64,000 nucleotides of DNA from Tilletia caries (Eukaryota; Basidiomycota; Exobasidiomycetes; Tilletiales; Tilletiaceae), in the NCBI GenBank assembly GCA_032718865.1, contig JALUTQ010000005.1, forward strand, positions 2,108,001-2,172,000, in the 5' to 3' direction. Positions 44,841 through 56,488 of the stretch are shown in pieces (positions within the stretch are counted from its first letter, which is position 1; the number at the start of each line of letters is the position of its first letter). A program made the position numbers and the translations under genes. The notes below the pieces were generated by a model. That model was not told where the DNA came from. It searched no databases and worked only from the letters and a program-made list of their open reading frames with translations.

Positions 44841-46343
44841 GGAGGGGGCCCGAAGGCAAGGAGACAGGGACGAAGAGGGGAGAAGGCGCCTTCTTTTATG
44901 CCTTTTCAAGCGTGGCCCGAGCGTGAGCCAGGCATCACTTTGTTGGGGAACGGAGATTTAATTTTTGGGGCGGAGATAATTGAAATGAGCTATGAGGCGA
45001 CCCGAGCGTGATCTTCCCTGGTCCCACGCACAACGGCAACGGTCACCGCCCACCGGTCACACTCACCGCCCAACGGTCACCCACGAACCGCAATATATTT
45101 TGTTTGAATAGAATCTCTTTCACCGTTCTTCCCAGTCTGAGAGGCGCCCACCGGGCGCCGCGTACCACTAGTACGTCATTGTTTTAAAGCATGAGTCCGC
45201 ACCACCTAAAACGCTGCAGTTTTTGCCTAACCCTTAAAACGCCTCCACAACAGGGATGTCTTGAGAGAACCGTAAAATCATTGTAAAACAAATTATTACG
45301 AAGTGCTATACACCCCTTAAAACAACCCCCATGGTAGCAGTGACTGCTCGAAGCGATGGAGCGGTGGAAGCGTACCTGCGTACGTCGTACGTGAATAACG
45401 TTCTCGGTGAAGCGGGAAGGTAGATATCCAAAGAATAAAGAAATTAAACATGTGGGTTGTGCGGTTGTGGGTGAATCCGGATCTTCTGAATTGGGACCCA
45501 GCGTCGATCCATGCAGCGCTCTGTGCGGTGTGCCGCATCCTGGCACATCGTTAAGAAACCCCGGGCTCAGGCCTCAGGCCTCAGCGGGGGATGGGGCCTC
45601 CTCCTGCCCACCGCTTCTCTGCTCCCCGCGAGCTGCGACCCTGCGCGCAGCGCGCACGTCTTTCAGTGAAGCAAGACAAAAGATTTGCAAGATCTGCGTC
45701 CTACACTCCCATGTTTTGGAAGGCAAATCATGTTCCTCATGTTCTTCTGCACCTTGTGAGACAGCGCTCAGAACCGATGCAAGAGACTAATCCTGCGCAG
45801 GTCGGCACACTATACGCTGGACTCATCGAACGTCGGCCTTCCAGTAGTGAGGGAGTAGGGAGGCCGTGGTGCCAGCATAGCCCATCTACTAGGCTGTAGG
45901 TCGATTATCAGGACTTAAGGCGTAAGCAGTTAAGGAGCCTGGAGCGTCGAACATCCAGCATGCTGTATACGCGGCCTCGGCGAGCCTGACGCGTAAGGCA
46001 ACGACGCGGACCGCGATGCACAGCGTTGAGGCTCGCGTAGTCGCGTCAGGCTTCGAAGCGAACCCCAGCCTTCCCAAGTTCCCCACAGCTGAACGAATCA
46101 ACGGACTCTTCTCATAATTTCGTTTCCCGCCTCGAGTCTCGACGCGTCACGCTCTCGCCTCTTCGCAGGGGTATGAAATAGATATCGGAACGATCGCATC
46201 ATGCCACATACCCCTGCTATTAGCCTCGATCCCTGGGCAGCTTTCTCGGTGCTTTCGATCTCGAGTCTCGACCTCTCCTGGATGATATGAAGACGTGTTG
46301 GGACGCGACTACTGAGGCTTCTGTGTCGTGAGTTAATTAATTA
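44841..46343. other. Spacer with short repeats
   Basis: Holds a GAAGGCGCCTTC palindrome near 44882, paired GCCCGAGCGTGAGCC / GACCCGAGCGTGATC phrases (about 44915 and 45000), and three GGTCACCGCCCAMCGGTCAC-like copies at 45037-45085. The last resemble LTR-type repeats but no element border was found. No gene supported. Confidence 0.4.
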
Positions 46344-46650
46344 GGGCGAACTTAATGGCCGCCCTAGGGCGGGAAAAGGCTCCGAGGCCGCCCCCCCTTG
46401 AGTTCTCCACAACGCACATATAAATGAGTACTCAAATTTCACACGCATGTCGAGGACACCTTACTGAACATCCTTGCCAAATTTGAGAACATTCGAAGTT
46501 GATGTGAATGGCATTGCCTTGGAGAGAAAATCATGGGCCGAAAAAAATTCAAAGTCGTGGATTTACCAAGGTTATCCTACACACACTGCTCTGATGCATG
46601 GGGGCGGCCAAAGGCTCAAAGCCGCCCTAGGGCGGCCCTCAAGTTCGCCC
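46344..46650. mobile_element. MITE-like element, 307 bp, with long terminal inverted repeats
   Basis: The left end begins GGGCGAACTT and the right end closes AAGTTCGCCC. The inverted repeats extend about 55-60 bp with small differences and each includes the palindrome CCGCCCTAGGGCGG. AATTAATTA flanks both sides (46335-46343, 46651-46659). This would be a 9-bp target duplication, as in Mutator-like elements, but the sequence is self-complementary, so part of it could instead belong to the inverted repeat. The interior is AT-rich and non-coding. Confidence 0.8.
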
Positions 46651-46761
46651 AATTAATTATGGACACGGCGTTCACTTTACTCTATTCTTGTTCCCATTCC
46701 CCCACAGACTGGGAAAACGTTCCCCGCTCACCCTGGACGTCGATGCTTCATGCTTCATGCT

Positions 46762-48047
46762 CAGTAAAAAAAACGTGGAGGTCCGGGGTCAAACGTGGAT
46801 GATTTCACTTAGTGAAATGAGGTGAAAGGGGAACTTCCACGTTTCCTCTACGTCTCCCAGTTTCGTCAACGGGAAGGGAATGTTTGCGCCATCTTTCCTC
46901 CTCGATTTTGTAACCGCCCTCTCGGCTATGCGGGCAATAAGCCCCAGACACCGCCCAGATACCGCACTCACAGCCATCCAGACACCGCCCAGATACCGCA
47001 CTCTCAGCCAATAGACAGCGACAGAAGCAGATAGCAAAGACATCATATGATTGCACGCAGAGAGAGAGAGATACAAGAGAACAGCGTCGAGCGCGATGAA
47101 AAGGAGATGTGAGGAAGAGGTGAGGAAGGCTGAGACTGAAGGAGGGGAGAGGGAGGCAGACAGGGAAGCAGACGGGGGGGCAGACGGGAGGGATAGAGGA
47201 GGAGGGAAGGAGAACGACGGCGGAGGCCGGAGCCAGTTCTCGGGGAAGCGCTCGTGGCCGGGTATGTGCTGAACTGTTGAGCAAGAAGAAGAAGAATATG
47301 TCAGCAAGCTTGAAATCATGGTTGTGGCAAATGTGTGGAAGTAGTAGACTCACAGGCGCTCGTACGAGACGAAGGGGAAGAGGTTGTCGTCGTCGAGGTG
47401 CTGACTGTAGCAATGAAAGAGAGGTGTGAGCTATTAGTATAGAACGAGAAGAGGTGAAAGTGAGCAGAGAAGAGAGCTTGGTCAGTGATGAGCGGGAGAT
47501 GGTCAGAGAGAAGCAAGGCGAGAGCAGTCAGTGGTTAGCAGAGGGTCAGTGGTTAGCAGAGGGCTGGTGCATTGTCACTCGGGGGAGTGAGAGAGAGGCG
47601 TCAGTGCAAAGGCGCAGCCAGCAGCAGCGTGATGGACTCACGGGGCAGATGCGCATGCTGGTGCGTGGGTGGATGGGATGGATGGCAGGTCGGTGGAACG
47701 GCGCGTGGTGGTGTGGTGGTGCGAGTGCAGAAGAAGCGCACCTTTTTTTTCTTCTCTTCTCAACGTCTCTCGGCCGAGACCGCTCCCCAGCGCTGGCAGC
47801 TGGATGCCTGAAAATCGCTAAGTTCCAAACTCTGCTGCATGGACGTTGTGTTGTAATTGAGGGAGCTGGTGGTGTTGTAATGAGCGCTACAAAAAGAAAT
47901 ATTGACCAAGTCAAAATGAGATGCGGCACACTGCGCCAAAAGCCGGCCGCCAAAAGGAGACGTTTCGTGGGTCGAACACGGTAAAAACGTGGATCGGCCC
48001 AGGAACATCCACGTTTGACCCCGGACATCCATGTTTTTTTTTTACTG
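46762..48047. mobile_element. Non-autonomous inverted-repeat element, about 1.29 kb
   Basis: The left end CAGTAAAAAAAACGTGG... (46762-46802) and right end (48006-48047) are reverse complements over about 40 bp with few differences, including TCCGGGGTCAAACGTGGATG. Imperfect GCTTCAT heptamer runs flank both sides, hiding the target duplication. Inside are a TTTCACTTAGTGAAA palindrome (46803), tandem 34-bp copies at 46946-47009 and a doubled phrase at 47527-47562. Open frames inside (e.g. 47454-47984 plus) match no transposase. Mobilised in trans, if at all. Confidence 0.7.
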
Positions 48048-49348
48048 AGCTTCATGCTTCATGCTTCATGCTACATAGCTGGGCTGCCCTCTCCAGAGCC
48101 GCTCCACTCTCCAGGCCCGGGCGCCTGCTGAAGACAGTAGTGCAATGTACCTGGTGGTAATAACGTTCTACAAGTCCCAAAGTCCCAGCATAAATAAGTT
48201 CCACGACGTCCCACTCAGGAAAAAGTGGGACGCTGTTGGACGCTTCCCAGACGCTGTTGAAACGCAGCGTCTCAACAGCGTCTCGATAGCGTCTCAAGTG
48301 GGAAAGTTTGCCTCTGCCAGCTGACTTCCAAGCGCTGTCGGAACGCTGCTGCCAATCAGAACGCTGCCGGAACGCTTCTGATACGCTGCCCTGACACGCT
48401 CAGGACGCTCTACGATACGCTTCTCATACGCTGCTCAGACACTGATCAGACGATGCTCAGACGCTCTCTTTACGCCATCATTTACGCTCCTTTTTTGCCC
48501 ATTGCAGTCCCTATTCCCCAGCATACAGATAGGTCCTATCAATGGATCTCGTGCTCTCCGTCGTCGTCCGTGCCGTCTCCTGTCTCCACTCTCCAGTATC
48601 CTCGTGTTCTTCAGCAAGTAGTTGGTGGTGTGTGTTGTCTGTAATCTGTATACGAGGAAGGGTGATCAGGATATGCAGGCAGCAGGCAGCAGGATACAGC
48701 ATGCATGGTAGTTAATACCGTTTTTCCGTTAGCTCACGAAACGAGTGCTCACCTTTACAAGAGAGGGATCTGTAAGCAGTGATAGTGATTAGTGAACAGC
48801 AATCAGATAAACCATCTCGTTGCAGAATGAAGAAATGGAGACCACTCACTTGGTCACTTCACCCGTCACCGTCCTGAGGCCTTAGGCTTGTTCGTCTTGA
48901 TCAGAGGTCGGCATGGGTATGGGTACACCTTGGGTATACTTAGTACCTACCCTGTGGGTATGGGTACGGTATTGGGTATGGGGTCCGCCATACCCACGAG
49001 GTTAGGTATGTGGGTATGAACCGCGTATACCCACCATACCTGGCCCATACCTAGGCTGTTTTTTTGCCAGTTACAGTCTCTGAGTGACCCAACATCATTC
49101 GCAGGTTCTTCTGTGTGATTTATACCTATTTCAAATGACTGCCGTAAGAACTAAGAATTCTCAGGCACGCCTGTTCATACCTAGGTATAGCCACGTATAC
49201 CCGGGTAAACGCGAGGGTACTGTCTGAAAGCATTGAAGCATTTTCAATTGCCCATGAAGCTCTGGGCCCTGGGATGGTTCTGCGGTCGTTGGCGTTGTGC
49301 AATGGCGCCCCAGGCCAGTTCTCGCGGGTTTCTGAGGGCCTATACTAT

Positions 49349-49810
49349 GCTTCAGGATCCTGAAGCTACTTCAGGCTCTGAGATCCTACTGAGAATCTCC
49401 TCACACCTTGACAACCATCTTTTCCTCCCAAATAACTCCTGATATTACAACATGGGTCGACTCTCCTACTCGCCTGGCACAATCTGGCCTGGTTTCTTAC
49501 TTGGTTTCGATTTCTGACGGCGCGTCAGGCCAGTTTCATGTTTCTGTCAGGATTCGAGTTGCTTCAGGATCCTGAAGCAACTTAAGGCTCCGAGCTCCTA
49601 CTGAGAATCTCCTCACACCTTGACAACCATCTTTTCCCCCCAAATAACTCCTGATATTACAACATGGGTCGACTCTCCTACTCGCCTGGCACAATCTGGC
49701 CTGGTTTCTTACTTGGTTTCGATTTCTGACGGCGCGTCAGGCCAGTTTTCATGTTTCTGTCAGGATTCGAGTTGCTTCAGGATCCTGAAGCAACTTAAGG
49801 CTCCGAGCTC
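49349..49810 (+). repeat. 212-bp direct repeats with a 24-bp perfect palindrome, inside the hAT
   Basis: About 2.2 copies of a 212-213 bp unit lie in the 5' non-coding part of the hAT. GCTTCAGGATCCTGAAGC recurs at 49349-49366, 49561-49578 and 49774-49791. The last two extend to a perfect 24-base palindrome (49558-49581, 49771-49794). Copies are nearly identical. May be regulatory or a structural part of the element end. Confidence 0.9.
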
Positions 49811-50047
49811 TCACTGAACCCGCTTACGTAAATCAGTAAACTTACGCACGAGTTTACCTAGATTTTCTTACGCATACCCACCACTTTCCCACGCTACCAA
49901 ATACCCATTCCTTTCCAAGTTTACTCCACACACCTCTTTTTCATCTTCTCAGTCATTCTCACACGACACACCTCCATCCTCCATCCAAATCATTCGGTAC
50001 ACATCCCAGTAGCATCACACCTCCTCATAGAGGGTCGACTACAGACC

Positions 50048-53000
50048 ATGCGCGCTGTGGAGCAGGAACTCGGCTTGTTCGAGGTCATGGGCAGGTTCTT
50101 TTTCGAAGGACTTGGAAGCATGCAGATGGGAGAGGCCATCGAAGCTCTCAAACTTTTCAATCCGGCCGAGACGGTCGCTTGGAAACGCTTCTTAGATCGT
50201 CAGGGAGAAGCCATCGACACCGGTGATACGAGCCTCTACGATTTCACCTGTTTGGTGAGTAGCTCCTGGATGGCGTAGGATGGCGATGCTGGAAAATCCA
50301 AACTGAACCTCTCTCCCCGCTCCCGTACTCTTTCTCTATGTCAGTCATCTTGTGACAACGAAGCGATCAAGCTTGCTTTCCAGGCGTTCTCTCGCGCTCC
50401 CGACAAAGCTACCTTCGACCAGGAGCTCATCAAGCTTCGAAAGCCTCCTGTCTCGTCGGCCCCGCATCATCCGCTCGCATCTCGTTCAAATCCTACGCTG
50501 TACCTACCCGGCATCTCCGATCCTCTGACAGCTCCCGGTTGTCCTACCTCCACCTCAAACCTGCTTTCGCTCCCAAAGAACAACGAATTGGACGAAAATG
50601 GGTTGCACCCCCGCCGCAGTGGCCGCACTCGAAGTCCCAACGCGCGGTATGCCGACAAATCATACTCTCTCGACCATTCCCATTACAAAGGTCAACATGC
50701 TGCTCAAGAATCAGAAGACGGGGATGAGGAAGAAGAGGATCACGATGGGACAGATCTAACATTTCGGATTCGAAATACGTCAGCCCACGGTCCCCAACCA
50801 GGCAAACCCGACTCTGGCAACGACGACTTTGACAACGCCTTCTCCGAGGAGGATGAGGTCAACCGCAGCTCCGACCTCAGAGGGAAAAGGAAGGCTGGTT
50901 CAGCAACCCGTCAGCAGAATGCGTCATCTAAGAAGCTCAAAGCCTCTTCTGCAGAAGAGCTTGTCTTCGATCAGGCCAGGGGCCGACCACGTACCATCGT
51001 TCCGCTCACCAGTACTCCGCCGCCAAAAGGCAGAGTCCCCCCTGCGACCGCAGATGCCGATGAAGATGTCGAGCCTTTGGAAGATGACGAGGACGAGGGA
51101 GGAGACGGTGTGGGAACATTGGAGACGATTACGATTAGGCAGGCCGCAAAGGATCGCTGGGCGCCTCTGAAGTCTGGAGCGAAGGAGTGGCGCCACGAAT
51201 ACCTCAACAAGGTCCACAGTCAGACAGTGCTGTACTACTTCGACCTCATGTCACGGGTCAAAAAGAACGGGAACTGGCAACTCACCTGGAAGTGTCGGTG
51301 CTGCGGCAAGCCGCGAAGCACTCCCTCGATGGGCTTCAGCAATCTGTCTTCGCACATTCGTGCAAAGCCACCGATACCACACTGTCACATGCGCAAGACT
51401 CCTTGTGACTCTGCCGTTCGCCCATAGACCCCAGAAGAAGACAACCTGATCGACCTCGATCATTCACTCCCTCCCTCTGCCGGTCCAAATTCTGAATCGG
51501 CCGTTGTTTCACAATCGCGCCGCAGTATGGACAAATGGCGGTCCATGGTTACGGATCAGGCCAATCAAAAGCGAACTAAGCTGCAGCGGCGTGCCGTGTT
51601 GGTTTGGGTTGTTATGACGGCGCAGCCCTTCACCGCCCCCAGCAATCCCTATTTTCGCTCGCTTTGGGCCACCGCCAATCCGGACCTTGCTGCCCTGAAA
51701 TCGCCTCGCACGCTTGTGCGGGACATGGAGGTGCTCTATGATTCACTGTTTGGTCAAGCAATTAAAGCCCTGCGACGCTGCCCAGGCCGCTTCACTCTCC
51801 AACACGATACGTGGACAACTCCGAGTCGGCGGGAAGCATTCCTCGCCGTCCACGCGACCTGGATCGACGAGAAGTGGCAGCCTCGTGCTTCCTGTATAGG
51901 GTTCGAGCGCCTGGGGATCGACCATACCGGCGCAGCTTTTGCCGGGCATCTCGCTGGGCTTCTTGACTCTCATCAGCTGTGGTCTCAATGGTCTGGAATC
52001 GTAGTTTCCGACGCTGCCGAGTCCAACGTCCGAGCAATCCGCTTCATTGAGCGGGAGATCACTTCCGAGACTCGATCTCTCCCTACTGCTATCCGCCACA
52101 AGCTGCTTCCTTTCTCCATTCGGGACAACGTGGTTCTTTGCTTCGCACACGGTCTCAACCGCGCGGTTGTGGATGGTACGGCCGCTGCTGGTGCCCACAC
52201 ATCCATGGTGTCAAAAGATACGGACAAGATTATTCGTCCAGCCATCTTTCTGGATAGTACGGAGGTAGGAGGCTCTATTCAGAGACTCGACAAAGTTGCG
52301 GAACCTGAAGCTGAAAACCAAGACACCCACGCCAATCAAGCCGCCCAAGCCACCGACGGGCAGATGGATGATATCGTTTCTGCTGCCCGGGTTGACCGCG
52401 AATATGCCGAGCTGCAGCAAGAGGTTGATGAGCTCATGGAGGAGCTTGGAGGGGGAAAAGATGGTGCCAGTGGGCAGTCCGATTTTGATGCTGAAGTAGA
52501 GGGAATTGTGGACGACTATAATGCTGATCCAGAAGACGACAACGTCGACAGCGCCATCACCCGCCTTCACAACTGCCTCGTCAAGATCCGATCGTCGACA
52601 AAGCAGTACAAGATGTTCAAGGAACTTGTTGCCGAGCTCTATCCTGGCGATAAGAAACGAACACTTCCATCGCTGCGTGGCGCCACACGCTGGAACTCTT
52701 TTCTTGTTGAGCTGAGGGGTTGCGTTCGGATTCAAAAGGCTTTCACACGTCTCTTCAACGAGGACGACGAGGGCATCTGGACGGGATTTCGGGTACGACC
52801 AGCAGAATGGACGGCAATGAACCAACTCTGCCAGGTCCTGGAGACGGCCGAGCTCGTCAGCCTGGACGTTCAGGCAGCCGAGTCCAGCATCGCTGATGTT
52901 CTCTTTTTCCATCGCATCCTACGACGCTTTATGGTTACGCGGCTCGAAAACCTTCACGACGTTCACGAGGACAGTCCGGCATATGGAGTCAAGAAAGCTA

Positions 53001-53674
53001 TCCTTGCAATTCAGATCAAGCTGGAAAAATACGAAACCAAAGCGAAGGCCAACAAGATGGTGGTTGCAGCCTCTATTTTGCACCCCAGGCGACGCCGAAA
53101 ACCTCTTGCCCCTTCTCCGGACGGCGAGTCGGCATCTGCGCTCCTCGGCGTTATGGCTGACCGGTTCCTCGGCAAAGAGTCAGTTCAGCCGTCGCCAAAA
53201 CCACGAAACGAGCCAACGAGCGTATCAAGATACGGCGTCGATATCGACAGCGATGACGAGGATGACACAACCGTCACGGTTCCCGATCCTTCGTCAAGCG
53301 AGATCGACATTTACCTTTCCGGCCGCTATGAATGGACAGACGACTATGGGCCGGATACGACAAAGGGAGCCCTCACTTGGTGGCGACAGCATGCCCAGTT
53401 TTTGCCTCGTCTCGCTAAGCTGGCCCAAATACTGTTGGCAGTGCCCTCGACCACCGCTATTGCGGAGCGTGGCTTCAGCCATGCTGGTATCTTCTGCTCT
53501 CCAAGGCGCAATCTTGGTGCCAACAGCATTACCATGCTCACGACGTGCAAACTCTTGACGCAAAGCGGATTCGACCCATACAAGATCGACAATCAGGAGG
53601 CCGATACACCAGCTCGGAACTCCACCTGGACAACGGCAACTACTGCTGGGCCTAGCATCTCTCAGCGTCCATAG
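50048..53674 (+). CDS. hAT transposase with BED-type zinc finger; in-frame TAG between finger and catalytic domain
   Basis: Exon 1 50048-50254 and exon 2 from 50345 (intron GTGAGT...CAG, phase 0). Exon 2 runs to TAG at 51425-51427. The same frame then continues open from there to TAG at 53672-53674. Order: an acidic disordered region; BED-like finger WKCRCCGKPR...NLSSHI (about 51285-51360); stop; catalytic domain with LQHDTWTTP (first Asp, about 51805) and SDAAESNVRAI (second Asp, about 52010); an acidic insertion; TRWNSFLVEL; and the C-terminal hAT dimerisation motif TTAIAERGFSHAG (Glu about 53466). Apart from the stop nothing is broken. No in-phase intron removing the TAG was found, so either the element is defective, two proteins are made, or an unseen splice exists. 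Confidence 0.88.
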
Positions 53675-53988
53675 ATTCCTGTGCTTTAGACGAATTCTCC
53701 TACCTTCTCTGAAATCATGACAATATTCGACTGAACCTCACACATCACCGGCTGGAGCACCGCTCACGCTCTGGAACGTCATGAACAAGCTTAAGAACGC
53801 TATCATGCTTTGATACAGGCAAGAAAATTAATTACGTAAGATTTTGTAAGCGGGTACACGGGTATACCTAGGTATATTATAGGTATACCCTTGGGTGTGG
53901 GTATGGGCCCCGTCAGAAAAATTGGCATACCCGCGGGTATGGGTATGGGACCCCAAATACCCAATACCTAACCCACGCCGACCTCTGG

Positions 53989-55235
53989 TCTTGATGGTCT
54001 CGCGCGGAGGCCGACGTGCTTCAGCAGCGCGAGCACGAGGAGCGGAAGCAGCGAGAGGTTCGAGGCGATGCTCAGCTGGGCAGAGGCGCCGCTCCCCGCG
54101 GACGTCATCGTGTTCTTGTACGTCGTGAACACGTCCACGAGCTTGTTCATCAACGCGTCCCGGACGTCCTCCAACCGATGATGAATCGAGCGCTCAGCAG
54201 CCTTGTTCGCAAGGAGAGTCGCAATCGCACCCTGGTCCGCGGACGAGTACACCTCGCTCATGCTGCTCGTCGTCGGCACCGCCAGGTTGACGACCCGGAT
54301 CCGACGCTCGCCGTACGAGGTCGAGTGCAGGACGACTGCTTGGAAGACGACGAAGGGCGCACTGATCGTCTCCTCGATCTCGCACTCGATCGCGTAGCTC
54401 TGGTCGAGGGGCACCGCAGGCAACGCGAGCAGGTCTGTCGAGCGCACGAAGAAGTTCCCATGGAACGCAGTCGCCCTCTACCCTTTCGTGGCCCGCAAGC
54501 GCAGCACGGCCTCATAGCTGACCGGAGACGCGAGCACCTCCGCGAACTCGTGCGAGAATTTGGTCGCGTCCTCGCTCCGGCTCGCATGGAAGGCCGGGTA
54601 GAAGTACGTCTGCCCACCGGTATACCGCGGCAGACAGCTCAGCGTCGCCACGTCCGTGTACGAGGCGGAGAAGAGGAACATGTCCACCGAGACTTGGGAG
54701 CGGCTACAGTCGATTGGGAACGTCTTGTAGAACTGCGAGGCGGAGGTAAGCAGACTGCTCTCCTTCGGCGTACCCAACAACTTCGGGTCCTCCCGATTCT
54801 TCAGCGCGCCCGAGCCAAGCGAGGGCAGGGAGGCAGTGAGACAGATGATTTTCCCGCCGATGGGGCTGATCATCTTAAACGCCGCTTGGAGGGCCGAGCC
54901 CATGGCGGAGGCTAGCACGGCGCTCTATTTGAACATGTCGGCGAAGCGGGTGAGGAGGGACTCGAGGCCTGCGCGTGCCTCGGCTAGGTTTACGAGGAGG
55001 TCGTTGGGCTTGGGGAGGAAGACGTCGTCGAGGTCGCTGACGACGAGCATCTCCGCGTCCGTGTTGCCGGGCTGTGTGTGAACATAAAAAAATCAAGTTC
55101 AGTTTCCGGAGGCCCCACTTCTTACATGGGAAAAAGGGGAGGGACAGATACACATACCGGCAAGCAGAAGAAGTGTAGACTGGTGTCGACTCTGATGATG
55201 GCGTGCCCGTCGCAGTAGATTGTCACTGTCGTCGC
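53989..55235 (-). pseudogene. SEC24 (COPII coat) gene fragment
   Basis: Reads IIRVDTSLHFFCLP (about 55220), an intron at 55157-55072 (GTATGT...CAG, phase kept), then [75 protein letters not shown] and [18 protein letters not shown], up to HVGLRARP. This is the trunk, beta-sandwich and helical part of Sec24, the cargo adaptor of ER-to-Golgi vesicles, without N- and C-termini. Two in-frame TAG stops (after DMFK, about 54927; after RATKG, 54480) inactivate it, with no frameshift. The retained intron shows the copy was made from DNA. The 3' end stops near the hAT insertion and does not resume as SEC24 beyond it. Confidence 0.85.
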
Positions 55236-55239
55236 GGTC

Positions 55240-56020
55240 GAGCCCAGTCAGTATCGATGCCAAGTTGTTCGCGCTGAAGAGATGCAGGATCCACTTACCG
55301 TCGAGCTCAGCCATGCCAAATCTCGTCCCGCGCCACAGCCAAGATCGAGTGCGCGTGCAGAAGTACGACGCCCGAGGAAAGCAGGTCGGATGTGGGACTT
55401 GTACATGCGCGCAAGGGCAGGCGAGGGCTGACCCATTAGGTGTGGGGTGTCATCTGAAATGCGGCTGAAGAGTGAAGTCGAGCTCGAAGGTCCAGGCTGG
55501 GCAGAAGCCAAGGTATGAGCACCTCGCTTGGAGCCTCCAGGTGAGCTGAAGGGAGAGCCTTGAGGGGTTCCCGCTGCTGATCCGCCCGAAGCCGATGGGA
55601 CGGAGGAGCGGAGTACGCCGTTGCGTTCAGCCGCTGCCCAAAGGGAAGACTCCGAGGCGCCCAAGGGGTCGAGCAAGGCATCATCCTCTGTTGCACTAGG
55701 TCCGCTTGGAGATGGTCCTGCCTCGCCTGACCGACAGACAATGATACCGATCAGGCCATCCCGTTCGCCGAGGCTCCTTCGGACATCGGTCTCGTCCAAG
55801 GCGAGACACAGGACCAGGAAGGGCGTCCCGCTAGAAGGCAGATGGGTACTGAGGCGACTCTTGAGCTCCGTCCATCCGCCTGAGAGATGGGTCGCATTCT
55901 GGAGATGTCGAGCTGCGAAGTCCTGTGCTGGTCTGAGATCGAGTTCGAGGCGATCGTCGACGTCGCGCTCGAGAAGGGTGTTGAGAAAGGCGGTATAGCC
56001 TGAAGCGCGTCCACTCTTCC
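55240..56020 (-). pseudogene. Rhodanese-like plus SAM-methyltransferase gene fragment
   Basis: In one minus-strand frame: ERDVDDRLELDLRPAQDFAA, then RHLQNATHLSGGWTELKSRL, the start of a rhodanese-like fold. A Ser/Pro-rich linker follows, then ARALDLGCGAGRDLAWL (about 55320-55370), methyltransferase motif I with its glycine-rich loop. TGLDRDDSDN (about 55240), resembling motif II, follows after a possible intron. The catalytic remainder is missing and the text passes directly into SEC24. The full-length family would be a two-domain protein of unknown substrate. Confidence is good for the domains and lower for the exon borders. Confidence 0.6.
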
Positions 56021-56029
56021 ACTGACGTC

Positions 56030-56488
56030 CGAGTCCATTCTTGCGGTCTTGATCCCGCCGGCGCCGAGAAGAGTGAACTGGCCCTGGATCTGCTTGAGCT
56101 GTCGGTAGCCTTGGGCAAGGGCCTCCTTCAGATTGACCAGGTCCGTCTCGAGCTTGAGGGAAGGAGGGAACAAGTCGGCACGGTACCAGGCGAGGGTGTC
56201 GCGGCGCGCGTGTGGGTTGGGAATGTCGCGGGTCGTGCGCACGATGGAGCGGTAGAGCGCGAGGAAGCGTGTCCGCAGCAGAAAGTGTTCGAGCGTCAGT
56301 CGGTCGTCCGCGAGCTGTGCCCGTCTCGATGCTGTCGACGGTGTTGTGTGCGATGAAAATTGCAGTCTTGAAGATGGCGTATCGACCGCGCTTGGATCGC
56401 GTCTTGGGACGCTGTTGGGGTGGAGGCAGGTTGATGGAAAATGCGGAAATGAGAGCGCGGAAGCGACAGGGTGTCGACAGCGTCTCAA
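56030..56488 (-). pseudogene. LYRM2-like (mitochondrial LYR-motif) gene or captured copy
   Basis: Residues about 60-140 of the frame starting 56488 read RLTLEHFLLRTRFLALYRSI, then TRDIPNPHARRDTLAWYRAD and NLKEALAQGYRQLKQIQGQF. This is the Complex1_LYR pattern and closest in layout to LYRM2 (LTL.QF..R..VL.LYR). LYR proteins are small mitochondrial matrix factors that bind acyl carrier protein and help respiratory-complex assembly. The domain is uninterrupted. The N-terminus is arginine/serine-rich and could serve as a presequence. The frame runs on into rhodanese-region DNA without a clear own stop, so it looks like a fragment joined to the next one. It could also be a small intact host gene. 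Confidence 0.6.

Larger units (their letters stand above)
48902..53987 (+). mobile_element. Full-length hAT transposon (5086 bp)
   Basis: Terminal inverted repeats begin CAGAGGTCGGCRTGGGT at both ends. The 8-bp target duplication GTCTTGAT is perfect (48894-48901, 53988-53995). Subterminal regions hold many TATGGGTA / TACCCATA copies (48915-49070, 53850-53965), typical of hAT transposase-binding sites. One transposase gene reads on the plus strand. It sits inside the putative gene-capture element, at the end of the SEC24 fragment. Confidence 0.97.

Noticed and set aside
51360..51427. Intron removing the TAG in the hAT transposase
   Set aside because: The GT at 51360 with AG at 51427 gives 68 bases, which would shift the catalytic frame. 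The only multiple-of-three alternative (51257-51427) would delete the zinc finger.
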